Assembly: GCA_002751075.1 (NCBI GenBank)
Contig: NAOQ01000268.1
Span: 17,558-35,222, forward strand
From: Ichthyophonus hoferi
Lineage: Eukaryota; Opisthokonta; Ichthyosporea; Ichthyophonida; Ichthyophonidae
Length of the DNA stretch: 17,665 nucleotides
Direction: 5' to 3'
A program made the translations under genes and the position numbers. Position 1 is the stretch's first letter; every line of letters begins with the position of its first letter. Shown here in pieces: positions 1 to 9,300 of this stretch. The notes under the pieces are model-generated. The model had not been told where the DNA came from, ran no database searches, and saw only the letters and a program-made list of their open reading frames with translations.

Positions 1-93
1 CTGTATTGTATTATATTATATTATATTACAACCAATTATACCATACTAAATCATCTTTAATGAAATTTAAAATTTAAAAACCAAACCACCTAC

Positions 94-186
94 TGGGTCA
101 AGAGACTGAATATCATCCAAAGCCATATGGTAGGTACGGCAATATGATTGGTTATAAAGGGTATGGCCAAATCAATTTCATTGGAC
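94..186 (-). CDS. SLC35B4: Transporter exon with late membrane helix (last in window)
   Basis: After attatacag the exon completes Gln and reads SNEIDLAIPFITNHIAVPTI then WLWMIFSLLT. It aligns with the IPVIGVTLPIMWFYLLMNIIT region of SLC35B4. It ends CA at donor gtaggt. An AG at positions 2-1 on the minus strand (tacaatacag) could be the acceptor of the next exon, just outside the window. Confidence 0.92.
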
Positions 187-3100
187 CTGTATAATTAATT
201 CATTAGCTTTATATGGAAGGTATAGGAAACATAATTATCAGTACTAATATTGAAGTAGGGATGAGTTAGAAGGGCAGTGCAATAAAGAAAAGGAAGAAAC
301 AGTCTCCAGTAGTAAAAATAATTAGGATAAAGATCATCAAAATATCAATATTATAGAAAAATCTAACCCAGTAATGTTAATTAAGATAATAAAGACTTAA
401 ACTAGATAATTAAGATTAATTAGAAATAATTCTATGACTATTCAAATCAACATGAAGGTCCAGAGTTTTCCAAACAAAAAACAGTCATTTTTGTATAAAA
501 ATAAATATTATAATTATAGTCCTAGACTTAATTGAACCTGGTTTAACATTAAATTAAAGTAAAAGATGATTGGTTTACAACGTTTATTTTTAAAAGGAGC
601 CAATCAGATATGTAGTAAGGTATATAGTATAATTTACATGTCAGAATATAACACGGTATAATATCGAAATATAAAAATATTTTGTTTGTTTTAAATATCC
701 AATCGAAGCACTAATTAAAAAATTAATATAAAAGAATATTTCAAAGCTACAAAAGCCCCACAAACATAGTATAAGACCATGTAATACAACATAATATAAT
801 ATAATAGAGCAATCAATAAAGAGGTTTAAAAGAATTGGATATTTACTGGTTAAAGGCAGAGATCTCCAAGAGGATTGACTCTTTAAAAAAATAAAATAAA
901 GGTAGGGCTAGTATATGCTGTCGGGAAAGAAAAATTAGAGTTGGCCTAGGGAAATGTAGTGTAATACAACCTAGTCTAATAGAATAATATATAATAATAA
1001 TAATAATAATAATAAAAATATATAATATATAATATATAATGTAATATATAATAATATATAAAAATAATAAGTAATAAGTAACATATAATCTACCTACAGT
1101 AAATAAAACTCCTTCATTGGCGTGTCGTCCATAGTTGGTATATAACTTTTCCTGTGAATAATAGGGCATTAGATAGATTAGATTAGATTAGATAGATTAG
1201 ATTAGATTAGATAGATCAGATTAGACAAATTTGATAGATAGATATATAGTACTCATAACCATATATACCTTGCAATTACCTGATATATACCCAATGTTGA
1301 TGAGAGAATCAAGGAAGATGACAACATAGCAATGCCAATACACCAATTAAAAAACAGTTTTTGGCTGTCTGTTCCATTTGATTGGCTATTATCTATGACC
1401 GGTTGATCGATTTTACCTGCCTAATCAGGAAAGATCATTGTCAGAATAGAGATATGTACAATACTATAGAATAGTATAATATTATAATAGTATAATAGTA
1501 TGTATATAATTAAAACTATAAATAATCTTTGATAAACTGTATAAAACCAATAGGATGAAAGACTCAGTTTCAATCATTTAAGCCAGTAAGATACAATATT
1601 TAAATTTAAATCATACCATAGATGCAGTAGTGAAAATATATACTCCAACCGATACAGCCACTACAGCAATATACTTAGATGTAGTATATCTATTGGAGGG
1701 ATGGTAGATTAGATTAGAGCAGATTAGATATTGGATTAGTTATTGTATTAGATATTAGATTAAATATTAGATTAAACACTAAATTAAACATTAGATTAGA
1801 TATTAGATTAGATATAAGATTAGATATTAGATAATATTAGAATAAATATTAAATTAAATATTGAATTAAATATTAGAATAAATATTAGAATAAATTATTA
1901 GAATAAATATTAGAGAATAAATATTAGATTAAATATTAGATTAAGTATCAGACTAAATATTAGATTAAATATTAAATTAAATATTAAATTAAATATTAGA
2001 TTAAATATTAGATTAAATATTAGATAAATACTAAATTAAATATTAGATTAAACATTAAATTAAACATTAGATTAGGTAATATAATACAACACAATACCAT
2101 ACAATACAGTACATACAGTCTATTAATAATCCTACCTTTTACCCAATAGAATGATACCTAGTATCATATTAGTAACCAATGATCCCGATCTAAAGATCAT
2201 CTGTAGTGGTAGTGTGATCTGATAGGCTAAGGCCACGTTAGCCAATGAGGAAGTGAGAAAGAATATCACTACCTAGAGAGGGAGAGGGGGAAAAGGGATA
2301 TTATTGGTTACGTATATATATATATGGTATAAGTTAAATACAGTCAGTATTCTTTAAAATTCGAATTTCCCGCGCTTAATCTGCCGCTGGACGGATTAGG
2401 AAATTCTGCATAAAAAAACACCATATTGTCATATTACTACATTATATATATATAATGTAGTATATTACCTTGTATGCATATATGTATATAATATACTATC
2501 TTACATATACGTATATATATATATATATATATATATTATGATACATTACATTATATCAAGATATATTTCCAAATATCCTTAAACTCTCATGTATATGTTT
2601 ATTAATAGATATCGATCTAGCCATCTCCACACCAATTGAACACTCGTAATATCACCAGATTTACCATAGCTGCATAGTGATACAGAGGTATGCGTGGATA
2701 GGGGCATCCAATAAGATACCACTTGGCCTGTAAAAAGGATAATGGGATTGGTTATTAATTATATATATATATAGTATGTACATAATTTTTATATAGTATA
2801 TAATCTATATATAGTATATTACTACCCTATATAAGATCATGTGTACTATCACACTTCACTTAAATATATATATCATATTCTATTTTAACATTATATATAG
2901 CACATTTTAATATCATGCATTGTATTTTAATATTACATAAGGCATTTTGATATCAGCCATTACACTTTAATATCATACATTATAATTTTATATTTCCTTA
3001 CCAGACTTATACCCGAGGTAAATACAAACTGAGCAAAGGTCACAAGCATTCCAGATGTTGGTTGACGACTATTGAATTTAAAATTAAAAGGTATTTAAAA

Positions 3101-3772
3101 TACATTAATAATCCACTTACCGGTCTTTGCTTTTAATTTTTAAGGTAAATTTCTTATTGGCTATTTGGTTTAATTTAATTTTCAAACACGTATAAGATTT
3201 ATAGGAATTGTTGTTAAAATTCAAGAACATATAAACATAAATTATTGGATAATAAAAATTAAACATATCGAACAAAGGCCTATATTATATTTTAATTAAC
3301 CTAGAGCTAAAGGCCTTTAAACATAATTATATTAATATAAATCTATAGGTAGATACATATTATAATAATTAGAGTAAAACGTAAAACCTACCTGTCTATA
3401 TCATATCTACATAGGTTGATGGGTATATAGATACTACAGACATTAATTTACCCAATCTTACACCCCTAGAGTGATACGTACATACTTACATGCACATTTC
3501 ACTTTTGTACATATACTAAAATTTAATACATAATAAGGCAATACATAATATACTTACATAGATGCATACTAATATACTTTCTATTATACCTTCATACACA
3601 CATACAAAGATAATGCACACATATATACAAACATGCTTACCTCCCATGCTGATAATCACAATGCACAACCAATTAACTACCTTATTACCGTTTCCATAGC
3701 AATAGCTTGGGTGCAACAACCACCAAACACCTGCAGGGCTGCGCCTGCAATGCCTATACCTGATGCAAGCAT
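94..3772 (-). CDS. SLC35B4: SLC35B4/Yea4-like nucleotide-sugar transporter, multi-exon, C-terminus beyond window
   Basis: Family knowledge: UAA-type carriers (SLC35B4 in animals, Yea4 in yeast) are Golgi/ER membrane proteins of about 320-340 residues and many membrane spans that exchange UDP-GlcNAc or UDP-xylose for UMP. Seen: coding exons 3772..3681, 3129..3121 (probable micro-exon), 3068..3002, 2727..2665, 2272..2136, 1689..1617, 1420..1280, 1151..1098, 917..847 and 186..94, all GT..AG and phase-compatible. The joined product, about 265 residues, has in order the family blocks VFGGCCTQAIAMET, MLVTFAQF, PYPRIPLYHYAAM, LPLQMIFRSGSLVTNMILG, KRYTTSKY, FFNWCIGIAM, GIYQEKLYTNYGRHANEG and LPLFYFF. 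The start ATG is followed directly by the first membrane segment and has A at -3. The last 60-70 residues, including the usual C-terminal TLRKF-type segment, lie past the left edge. Which nucleotide sugar it carries cannot be read from the sequence. The transcript runs away from the MYB gene's 3' end, about 2.4 kb downstream of it. Confidence 0.9.
187..846 (-). other. Transporter intron, 660 bases
   Basis: AT-rich and without any exon-like block: the flanking exons join without a gap relative to the family. It contains several CCAAT/ATTGG pentamers and short TA-rich runs, and nothing else I can identify. Confidence 0.7.
847..917 (-). CDS. SLC35B4: Transporter LPLFYFF exon
   Basis: The acceptor is one of the strongest in the window (tttttctttcccgacag). 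It is followed by HILALPLFYFFKESILLEIS and AFN, matching HALPLPGFVF in the family. The exon ends CA before gtaaat, so one base from the next exon completes the codon. An earlier AG at 947-946 is in the wrong phase. Confidence 0.93.
1098..1151 (-). CDS. SLC35B4: Transporter EKLYTNYGRHANEG exon
   Basis: Eighteen codons, EKLYTNYGRHANEGVLFT, phase 0 at both ends, lie between ctattattcacag and gtaggt. The sequence corresponds to ETLYKRFGKHSKEALFYN, a hallmark loop of the family. A TCTAAT array lies directly upstream of the acceptor. Confidence 0.96.
1169..1225. repeat. TTAGA/TCTAAT microsatellite next to an acceptor
   Basis: An imperfect run of ATTAG and GATAG units on the plus strand. In the sense of the gene it reads TCTAAT/TCTAT repeats and ends about 20 bases before the acceptor of the EKLY exon, where a branch point would lie. 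Confidence 0.8.
1280..1420 (-). CDS. SLC35B4: Transporter loop and FFNWCIGIAM helix exon
   Basis: Forty-seven codons in phase 0 at both ends: a polar loop beginning AGKIDQPVIDNSQSNGTDSQ, then the helix KLFFNWCIGIAMLSSSLILS, then STLGIYQ. The acceptor is tttcctgattag and the donor gtaatt. The loop corresponds to the variable linker before the WWLLGIGALTFALL helix in human SLC35B4. Confidence 0.95.
1617..1689 (-). CDS. SLC35B4: Transporter membrane-helix exon
   Basis: One base completes Arg, then YTTSKYIAVVAVSVGVYIFT and TASM follow: the KRY-x(3)-KY junction and next hydrophobic helix. The acceptor is ccctccaatag and the donor gtatga. The intron upstream of this acceptor contains a long TCTAAT-bearing repeat. 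Confidence 0.93.
1704..2080. repeat. 12-base minisatellite, about 370 bases
   Basis: Degenerate tandem copies of ATATTAGATTAA (variants ACATTAAATTAA, ATATTAGAATAA) fill most of the intron between the exons at 2136 and 1689. On the gene's sense strand each full unit contains TCTAAT. The array stops about 15 bases before the acceptor at 1690-1691. Confidence 0.88.
2136..2272 (-). CDS. SLC35B4: Transporter core exon (FRSGSL signature)
   Basis: The 137-base exon opens after a long C/T tract ending ctctctag. It encodes VVIFFLTSSLANVALAYQIT followed by LPLQMIFRSGSLVTNMILGI and ILLGK. This is the best conserved part of the family (human PLHMIFRSGSLIANMILGI). It ends two bases into an Arg codon at donor gtagga. 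Confidence 0.96.
2276..2287 (-). promoter_or_regulatory. Pyrimidine 12-mer upstream of an acceptor
   Basis: CCTCTCCCTCTC on the minus strand lies two bases before the acceptor AG of the FRSGSL exon. The identical 12-mer occurs upstream of two MYB acceptors. It is inferred to be the polypyrimidine tract bound by the splicing machinery. Confidence 0.6.
2363..2406. other. GC-rich imperfect stem-loop in an intron
   Basis: Plus-strand arms GAATTTCC (2363-2370) and GGAAATTC (2399-2406) are an exact inverted repeat. Inside them TAATC (2377-2381) pairs with GATTA (2394-2398), leaving a 6-base bulge and a 12-base loop. The segment is far richer in G+C than its surroundings. It contains TTTCCCGCGC (2366-2375), a match to the E2F consensus. 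It could be a structured RNA, a regulatory site or a relic; its function is unknown. Confidence 0.5.
2665..2727 (-). CDS. SLC35B4: Transporter exon with PRIPLYHY loop
   Basis: A strong acceptor (tatcctttttacag) and donor gtaaat bound 21 codons beginning AKWYLIGCPYPRIPLYHYAA. The RIPLYHYAAM part matches the loop and start of the next helix (IPIRYYAIM) in the family. Both ends are in phase 0. Confidence 0.92.
3002..3068 (-). CDS. SLC35B4: Transporter exon with TFAQF block
   Basis: Acceptor ...ttcaatag and donor gtaagg bound 67 bases that give RQPTSGMLVTFAQFVFTSGI plus SL. The MLVTFAQF stretch corresponds to NIVTFAQF in animal SLC35B4. It starts with one base completing a codon and ends in phase 0. 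Confidence 0.93.
3121..3129 (-). CDS. SLC35B4: Transporter probable 9-base micro-exon
   Basis: Nine bases (C AAA GAC CG) sit between an AG and the strong donor gtaagt. They supply residues (S)KD(R) between the end of exon 1 and the exon that begins T CGT CAA. The donor is good and the phase is required by the next exon, but the acceptor has a poor pyrimidine tract, so the 5' boundary may lie elsewhere. Confidence 0.45.
3130..3680 (-). other. Transporter first intron
   Basis: About 550 bases holding three good donor-like sites on the minus strand: gtaagc from 3640, gtaagt from 3557 and gtaagt from 3489. The first could close an 8-base exon (3648..3641, CATGGGAG). I cannot support the others as exons. 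Confidence 0.5.
3681..3772 (-). CDS. SLC35B4: Transporter exon 1 (start codon, first membrane segment)
   Basis: ATG at 3772-3770 opens MLASGIGIAGAALQVFGGCC, which matches the N-terminal helix and the GCC-(S/T)-N/Q-x-I signature of SLC35B4. The 3' limit is uncertain. A donor after ATA-AG (gtagtt, exon end 3681) gives ...AMETVI and joins in phase to the 9-base exon at 3129..3121. A donor eight bases earlier, after ACG (gtaata, exon end 3689), would need an extra 8-base exon at 3648..3641. Both options give a product of the same length. Confidence 0.8.
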
Positions 3773-3980
3773 GTTAAATATAATAGTGTGTATAATAATA
3801 TAGTATAATAGTATAGTAGTATAGTATAGTAGTATAGTAGTTATACTAATACTATACTATAATATTATAGTAATTTATGAAATTTTATAATTAAAAAAAT
3901 AATAATTATTATGATCTTAAAGTATACTACATATATAATACTAATAATAATAATATATAATAATATACAATATAGTATCA

Positions 3981-4014
<34 letters not shown>

Positions 4015-4887
4015 TCTAGCCCGATCTCACAATCGACGATTTCATTGGTGGTATTAAATATTAGCCAATTGAGAGCATTATTTTATATTACTCAATTGTT
4101 TTATATAAACTATTCAACTGTAATTTTATTAATAGTGTACATATATACCATATATATAATATATTATTTTATTGTTAATTTAAAAATGTTCTCAACTATT
4201 TTCTTTTTATGGGTGTTTCTATTATTATTATTTTAACTCACAGAGTACCAACTGTTCCGGTGGTGATTGGTTATAATTAAATACTCAATAGTTATTGGTC
4301 AATATAATACCATAATAGTCCCAAGATGATTAAAATCCATACAATCTTAGATTCCATTACGCAATTATAATTTTATTGGATGCTCTCACATCATACTGGC
4401 TTCAAAAATCAATTAATCCTGTGGATTCTTTGGTTCATATTTTAACCTAATTAGGGTAGATGTCATTTACTTTGTTTAATTTCCTCTGCGTATTGACTTT
4501 CAAAATTATTAAAAGTATTATTATTATTATTATCATTAAAATTGAATAAATTTAGTTTACCAACGATTAAAATTCTTTATATACTCAGCATAATTTGATT
4601 TCTATTGCAGCATCAATCCAGTAATCAATCATACTATATAGTATATAGTTATCATTGGCCTTGAATTTTAACTCTAGCTTTAATATTGAATATAATTATT
4701 CTTTTGTGGTTTAGAACTAAAGTCATATTGATTACCCAAAATAGCATATAAAATCTATTTTGTAGATATACGTAGATAATATAATTTTAATTTTAATTCA
4801 ATAACTCCATTACTACAAGCGAATTGAAATAATTTTTAAAGAGCATGATTTTGCTTTTTGAGGTTATTATCACATACTCTAATATTC

Positions 4888-4927
<40 letters not shown>

Positions 4928-6201
4928 ATAGTTTACAGACAGCAACCTCCAATTAATTATCGACGTTATTTTTTTTTAAAATAGCCGTTATATTGCTTCT
5001 TTTTGGATTATAAATTTAAATTTCATTAGGGATGCACTTGCTATTATATTATTTACTTTAAATCGTTTGATATATTGGTTAATATTAAATTTTAAATGCA
5101 GAATTAAAAGTTTGTATAATATATATATACTGTCATTCGAGAATGGCTCTACCAATAATTGCAACTTATAGATTTAATATCACACATACGTATTGTCTCC
5201 TTTGAAACTATAATGGCTTTTAATCTTATTTTAATTGGAACACATAACGATCAATCTACACAATTTGCATCCCAATTAAAACTTATTAACAAGGCTTAGT
5301 TGGTTAATACCCTTTTAAAATTCAATGTTTTATTTTACTTGCCTATATATATAGTAAGTTATACTCTTATTCCTATTATACGATAGTATATTGAATGACA
5401 TTACAGTATACAATAGCATAAATATCAGGATATACTACAAATAGGGTCCGATAAAAGTGCACCATTTTACTTTTTCATTTTTCAATTCAACAGTCTGCTA
5501 CGTGACTTTCAAAGCCAGTTTATTTGACTGATTGAAACCCTGCTGTAAATTCATATTAAATTCATATTATACATATAGTTCTTATATTAATACGTGTATG
5601 GATCATGTAAATTTCAATAAAAATAAATAAGGAAAAACCCCACTAAGTGCTGACGTAAATGTGTATGTATGAATGTATGTATATGTATTGATGGTATTGA
5701 AATGAAAGTCGGACTATGTCAACATTTGAATTACAAGTAGTGAAATTAATAATAACTTACAAAATCATTAAGAAAATTGCATAAATTCTAGTAGAAATTA
5801 TAAACCCCCCTTAAAGGCAATCAAAATTCGGCAAAGGTATGTAAAATAGTCGTAAGAATACCGGTATTAAAATAGAAAATTGATAAATATACTCAAAAAT
5901 ATAAAACTTTCAACTGACAATTCTCTAAATTGTAAAAATTTGCCAAGAATCCCCCTGCAACTTTTCAATCCAATCATGTTTGTTCTTTACCCTCAATTAT
6001 TTCTCTCAATTCATGATATATGCGATACACTTAACATATTACACTGGAAATTCACTGCTTTGCCAATAAACCCTCCCAACTGACCAATCTACCAATGAGA
6101 AATTCTGAAAATTTACCGAATTACAAGACTATAATACATAATAGTATAGTATATTAGAAAGGAGTGAATGGAGGGATTGTAACTATACAATTAGCTATAA
6201 G
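3773..6201. other. Intergenic spacer: MYB 3' end and transporter promoter
   Basis: About 2.4 kb without a supportable exon on either strand. The part near 3773-4300 should carry the transporter promoter. It has CCAAT boxes in both orientations (about 4043, 4062, 4267, 4293) and a TA microsatellite (3980-4008). A second TA run is at 4895-4923. The right part should be the 3' untranslated region of the MYB transcript. A minus-strand AATAAA (TTTATT near 5519) is one possible cleavage signal but lies far from the stop. The 67-codon plus-strand frame at 5880-6083 has no splice context or recognisable motif. Confidence 0.6.
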
Positions 6202-6318
6202 CTAGTAGGGGGGTTTATGTTGTTTGTAGTCACTAAATCCCCCAATTGCTTTGACGGGGGATAAACCTTGCACTATATGATTGACTGGACTCTTGTGCCT
6301 GCATCGACCCTTATCAGA
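6202..6318 (-). CDS. MYB: MYB exon 13: C-terminus and stop
   Basis: Follows a long CTCTCC-repeat tract ending ttctatag. Thirty-eight codons (SDKGRCRHKSPVNHIVQGLS and on to YKQHKPPY) end at TAG, 6204-6202. Phase 0 joins correctly to exon 12, or to exon 11 if exon 12 is skipped. Confidence 0.82.
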   Translation of the reverse strand, partial: SDKGRCRHKSPVNHIVQGLSPVKAIGGFSDYKQHKPPY

Positions 6319-9300
6319 CTATAGAAGGAGAGGGAGAGGGAGAGGGAGAGGTTAATGAGGTTTATTAGTAATTGGCAAATGGTAATTTGCAATTAGTAAT
6401 AAGAAATTACAGTAAGAGCCCTAACTAGACATATATATAGGTCAGATTAACACATTATATTATAACTATTGCATTCTATTGATAGTTGTGTGCTAATAAA
6501 ATACTTTTGTATGAGACTGTTCAGTTTAGATATAAACCAACCTTACATGATCTATACATTCTGATATTTCTCCAATTATAATCTACAATACATAGCATAA
6601 CCATAATGAGAATTAACCACTTACACGGCCTAAAATTAATGGTCGGTGACGTATGAGATCATCTCCATGGTTATCATCCTCCAAAGGTCTTTTTCTATCG
6701 GCCACTCTCTCGTAAGAATCCAATTGTGATTGGATATATGGTGAACAGGGGGTAGGACCACCAGAGAATCCGGGAGATATGATTGGTGTATTCGCTAGAG
6801 GAGTGTAAATATAGGAGGGCATTATAGGTAATTAGATAAATAAACATATACATGTTTTTAATTAAAAATTTACAAATGCCCAATGGGGATAAAAAACATG
6901 TGCAATACATGGTGTCCAATTAAAATGTCTTAAACATTGTATCTAAGCAACCATTGGCCCCTCAAAACTACTAATAGTTAATGGGCTATCTTTATTATAA
7001 CATAACACTAATATATCCTAGCTAATAACATCAAACTATATAAATAGTGTTGGGTTTTTGTATGCTAAAAAATATGTAAAATCATCTGGTTATTTTTTTA
7101 AAAAAATTAACCAGTTATACACGCTTTAAGATCACACATTTTTCAATGATCCAATCATAAATATTATTAACAATTAATTGAAGTTTGCTTATCTGAATTT
7201 GGTCCAATCAGATATAATGATATAGAAAGAAAAAAATCTAATTATGATTAGGTAGGTATTAAATGGTTAGTGGTTATCAATCTTGTCAATAATTGAACGA
7301 TTCATTTTAATCTAATTGTAAAAAATAAATTAAAAAGAAAATGAACCAACGCTCCAATAGTTAAACCTCTTTATGATAGAGAGGCAAATAACATCGTCAA
7401 TAAATACTAACCTGATAAAGGAACCAATGGTTGTGGTTGAACCCATATATGGGATGATGGCAATTCTTGATTGGCTCGCCATTTAGAAATATGCGGGTCG
7501 GGATAAGCCTGTAAGGGCTGGATCTATTAATAGACACCAATAATATATACGTGTTAGTAATTAAACAATGCTAAATTTGGTCTTAATTAAAAAATATACA
7601 ATAATAATAATAATAATAATGACAATTATAATAACTTAAAATGCCCCATTCTTTTATTCTCTACCTACCATCTTATTAAATACCATATCACTACTACTGG
7701 TCCGCAGTCTTTTTCCAATTCGAGTCAACACGTCAGTTCGACCCACTACCTTTTGCCTCTTGATGTCCTCCAAATGCGATTGGGAGGAAATAAACACACT
7801 AGCTTGTAATTGATTACTAGAACGATGCTCTATATTTGGGTAAAGCTTATTGGTTGGTTGTGGTTCTGCTTGATTCTGATTGGCTACATATGTAGACGGC
7901 AGCGAATAGGAACATGTGTATAGGGGGGATTTATGGTGAAAATACAAATTTTCTTTGTTGGTTTCTCTATCATTGGTGTACATGGAGTGGGAAGTGGTCG
8001 AAATTGGGGTAGTTCTAGTACTCGATTTCGGAAGAGAAAATACATTGAAGGGGGGTTCCACTGTAGAGTTATGTATAAGTATAGGTATAGCTATGTTATT
8101 ATTATTTGGAAATAAAAAAACCTTAAAGAAAAACAAAACAAGACTAAAAAGAAATGGGAGGAGACAATTGGATGAAAGATAATAATTAAATTATTATATA
8201 AAGGTATTAAAATATAATAGTACTCCACAGATAAAGCAATAAAGAAAACATAAAGAGAGAGAGAGAGGGGGAGAGAAAGAAGTAAAAACAATCACTATTA
8301 CAGCAAACGTATCTACTACTACTACTAAACCCCATGTAAATTCAAACAAAACATATAAAATCCCCCCACCTCTATCATTTACATTCACCGATTGGAAGCG
8401 AGTGGCAGGTAAAACTCCATCTCTAAATATTTCATATACCCGACCCGGCTCGTTTACGGCCGAACTGATTTTCTCACTGTGATTCGAAACACCATTTAGG
8501 CATCTTATACCAGCACGTTGATTAGTGTACTCTCGTTTAAGTCCCTTAAAATGGTAATAATCAGATGGCTGTGGGGGGGTAGGGACAAGACCCGAGGTAG
8601 GTGGTTGTTTACGGGTCGGTTTAGAATTCGGATTCGGATTCGGGTTATGATTCGACCCGGAATTGTTTTTATTATTAGGAGATGTAGCTGGTAAGTGAGG
8701 TAATACAGATTCAGCCTCCGGATAGACAGTTGAAATTTGGGGAGATATAGGGATTTCTTCACTGGTTAGGAGGGGTTCTTGTTCTTGTTCTTGTTCTAGT
8801 TCGTCTGTAGAAATTACATGCTTTGTATGTTGTGACGTATCACTCGGTTTTGATTGCTTCTCTCTCTCTTCTTCTCTCCTTTTATTATTTTCTTGTTTCT
8901 GTTCAACTACCATACCATCATGATTGTCATTACTATTACTATTGTTTGGTTGCCCACTAACTTCCTGAAATTTCGGTTTGCACAAAGGGGGGTCAATGTT
9001 TGGGTGTAGATGTGGGCGGGAGGGGGGGTTTGTAGGGGTATTGGTTGAATTTGCAGTAGATGATCGGGGACTGTACGAAATTGGAGTAGTATGTGGATTA
9101 CTAGGAAAAGAATAAGAGTTAAAGTCCGATTGGCTAGCTTTATGTATATATAAATGCACCTATGTATTTAATTTTTCATAATAGGTAGGTACTGGCTAAT
9201 ATAATATATAACGTTATATTATTGGTGGTTTAAAAACATATAAAAAAGACTAGAGCAGGTATTTATATGAATGGTTTGATTGCTTGGAAATTAGCATATA

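Larger units (their letters stand above)
2273..2664 (-). other. Transporter intron with GC-rich hairpin
   Basis: This 392-base intron contains a TA microsatellite (about 2512-2536), a GC-rich stem-loop at 2363-2406 described separately, and a C/T tract at its 3' end. No coding exon is missing here, because the flanking exons are contiguous in the protein family. Confidence 0.75.

Noticed and set aside
843-1169. Single open frame of 108 codons
   Set aside because: It runs through two transporter exons and the intron between them; the middle is TAATAA-type repeat.
2363-2406. tRNA-like wording (TTCGAAT, GTCCAGCGG) on the minus strand
   Set aside because: No cloverleaf: acceptor and anticodon arms cannot be formed; kept only as an unexplained stem-loop.
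3484-3514. Possible extra micro-exons before the gtaagt sites at 3557 and 3489
   Set aside because: Any phase-compatible version would insert residues with no counterpart in the family between exon 1 and the TFAQF block.
4045-4236. 63-codon plus-strand frame near the transporter promoter
   Set aside because: AT-driven hydrophobic composition, no motif, and no good start context.
5433-5560. GC-richer patch with acceptor-like ttcaattcaacag on the plus strand
   Set aside because: All three plus-strand frames close within about 40 bases and no partner exon was found.
5880-6083. 67-codon plus-strand frame downstream of MYB
   Set aside because: No family resemblance or supporting splice sites; it lies antisense to the expected 3' untranslated region of MYB.
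8194-9159. Single-exon protein of 321 residues
   Set aside because: Its middle is MYB exon 8; both ends are intron read through the splice sites.
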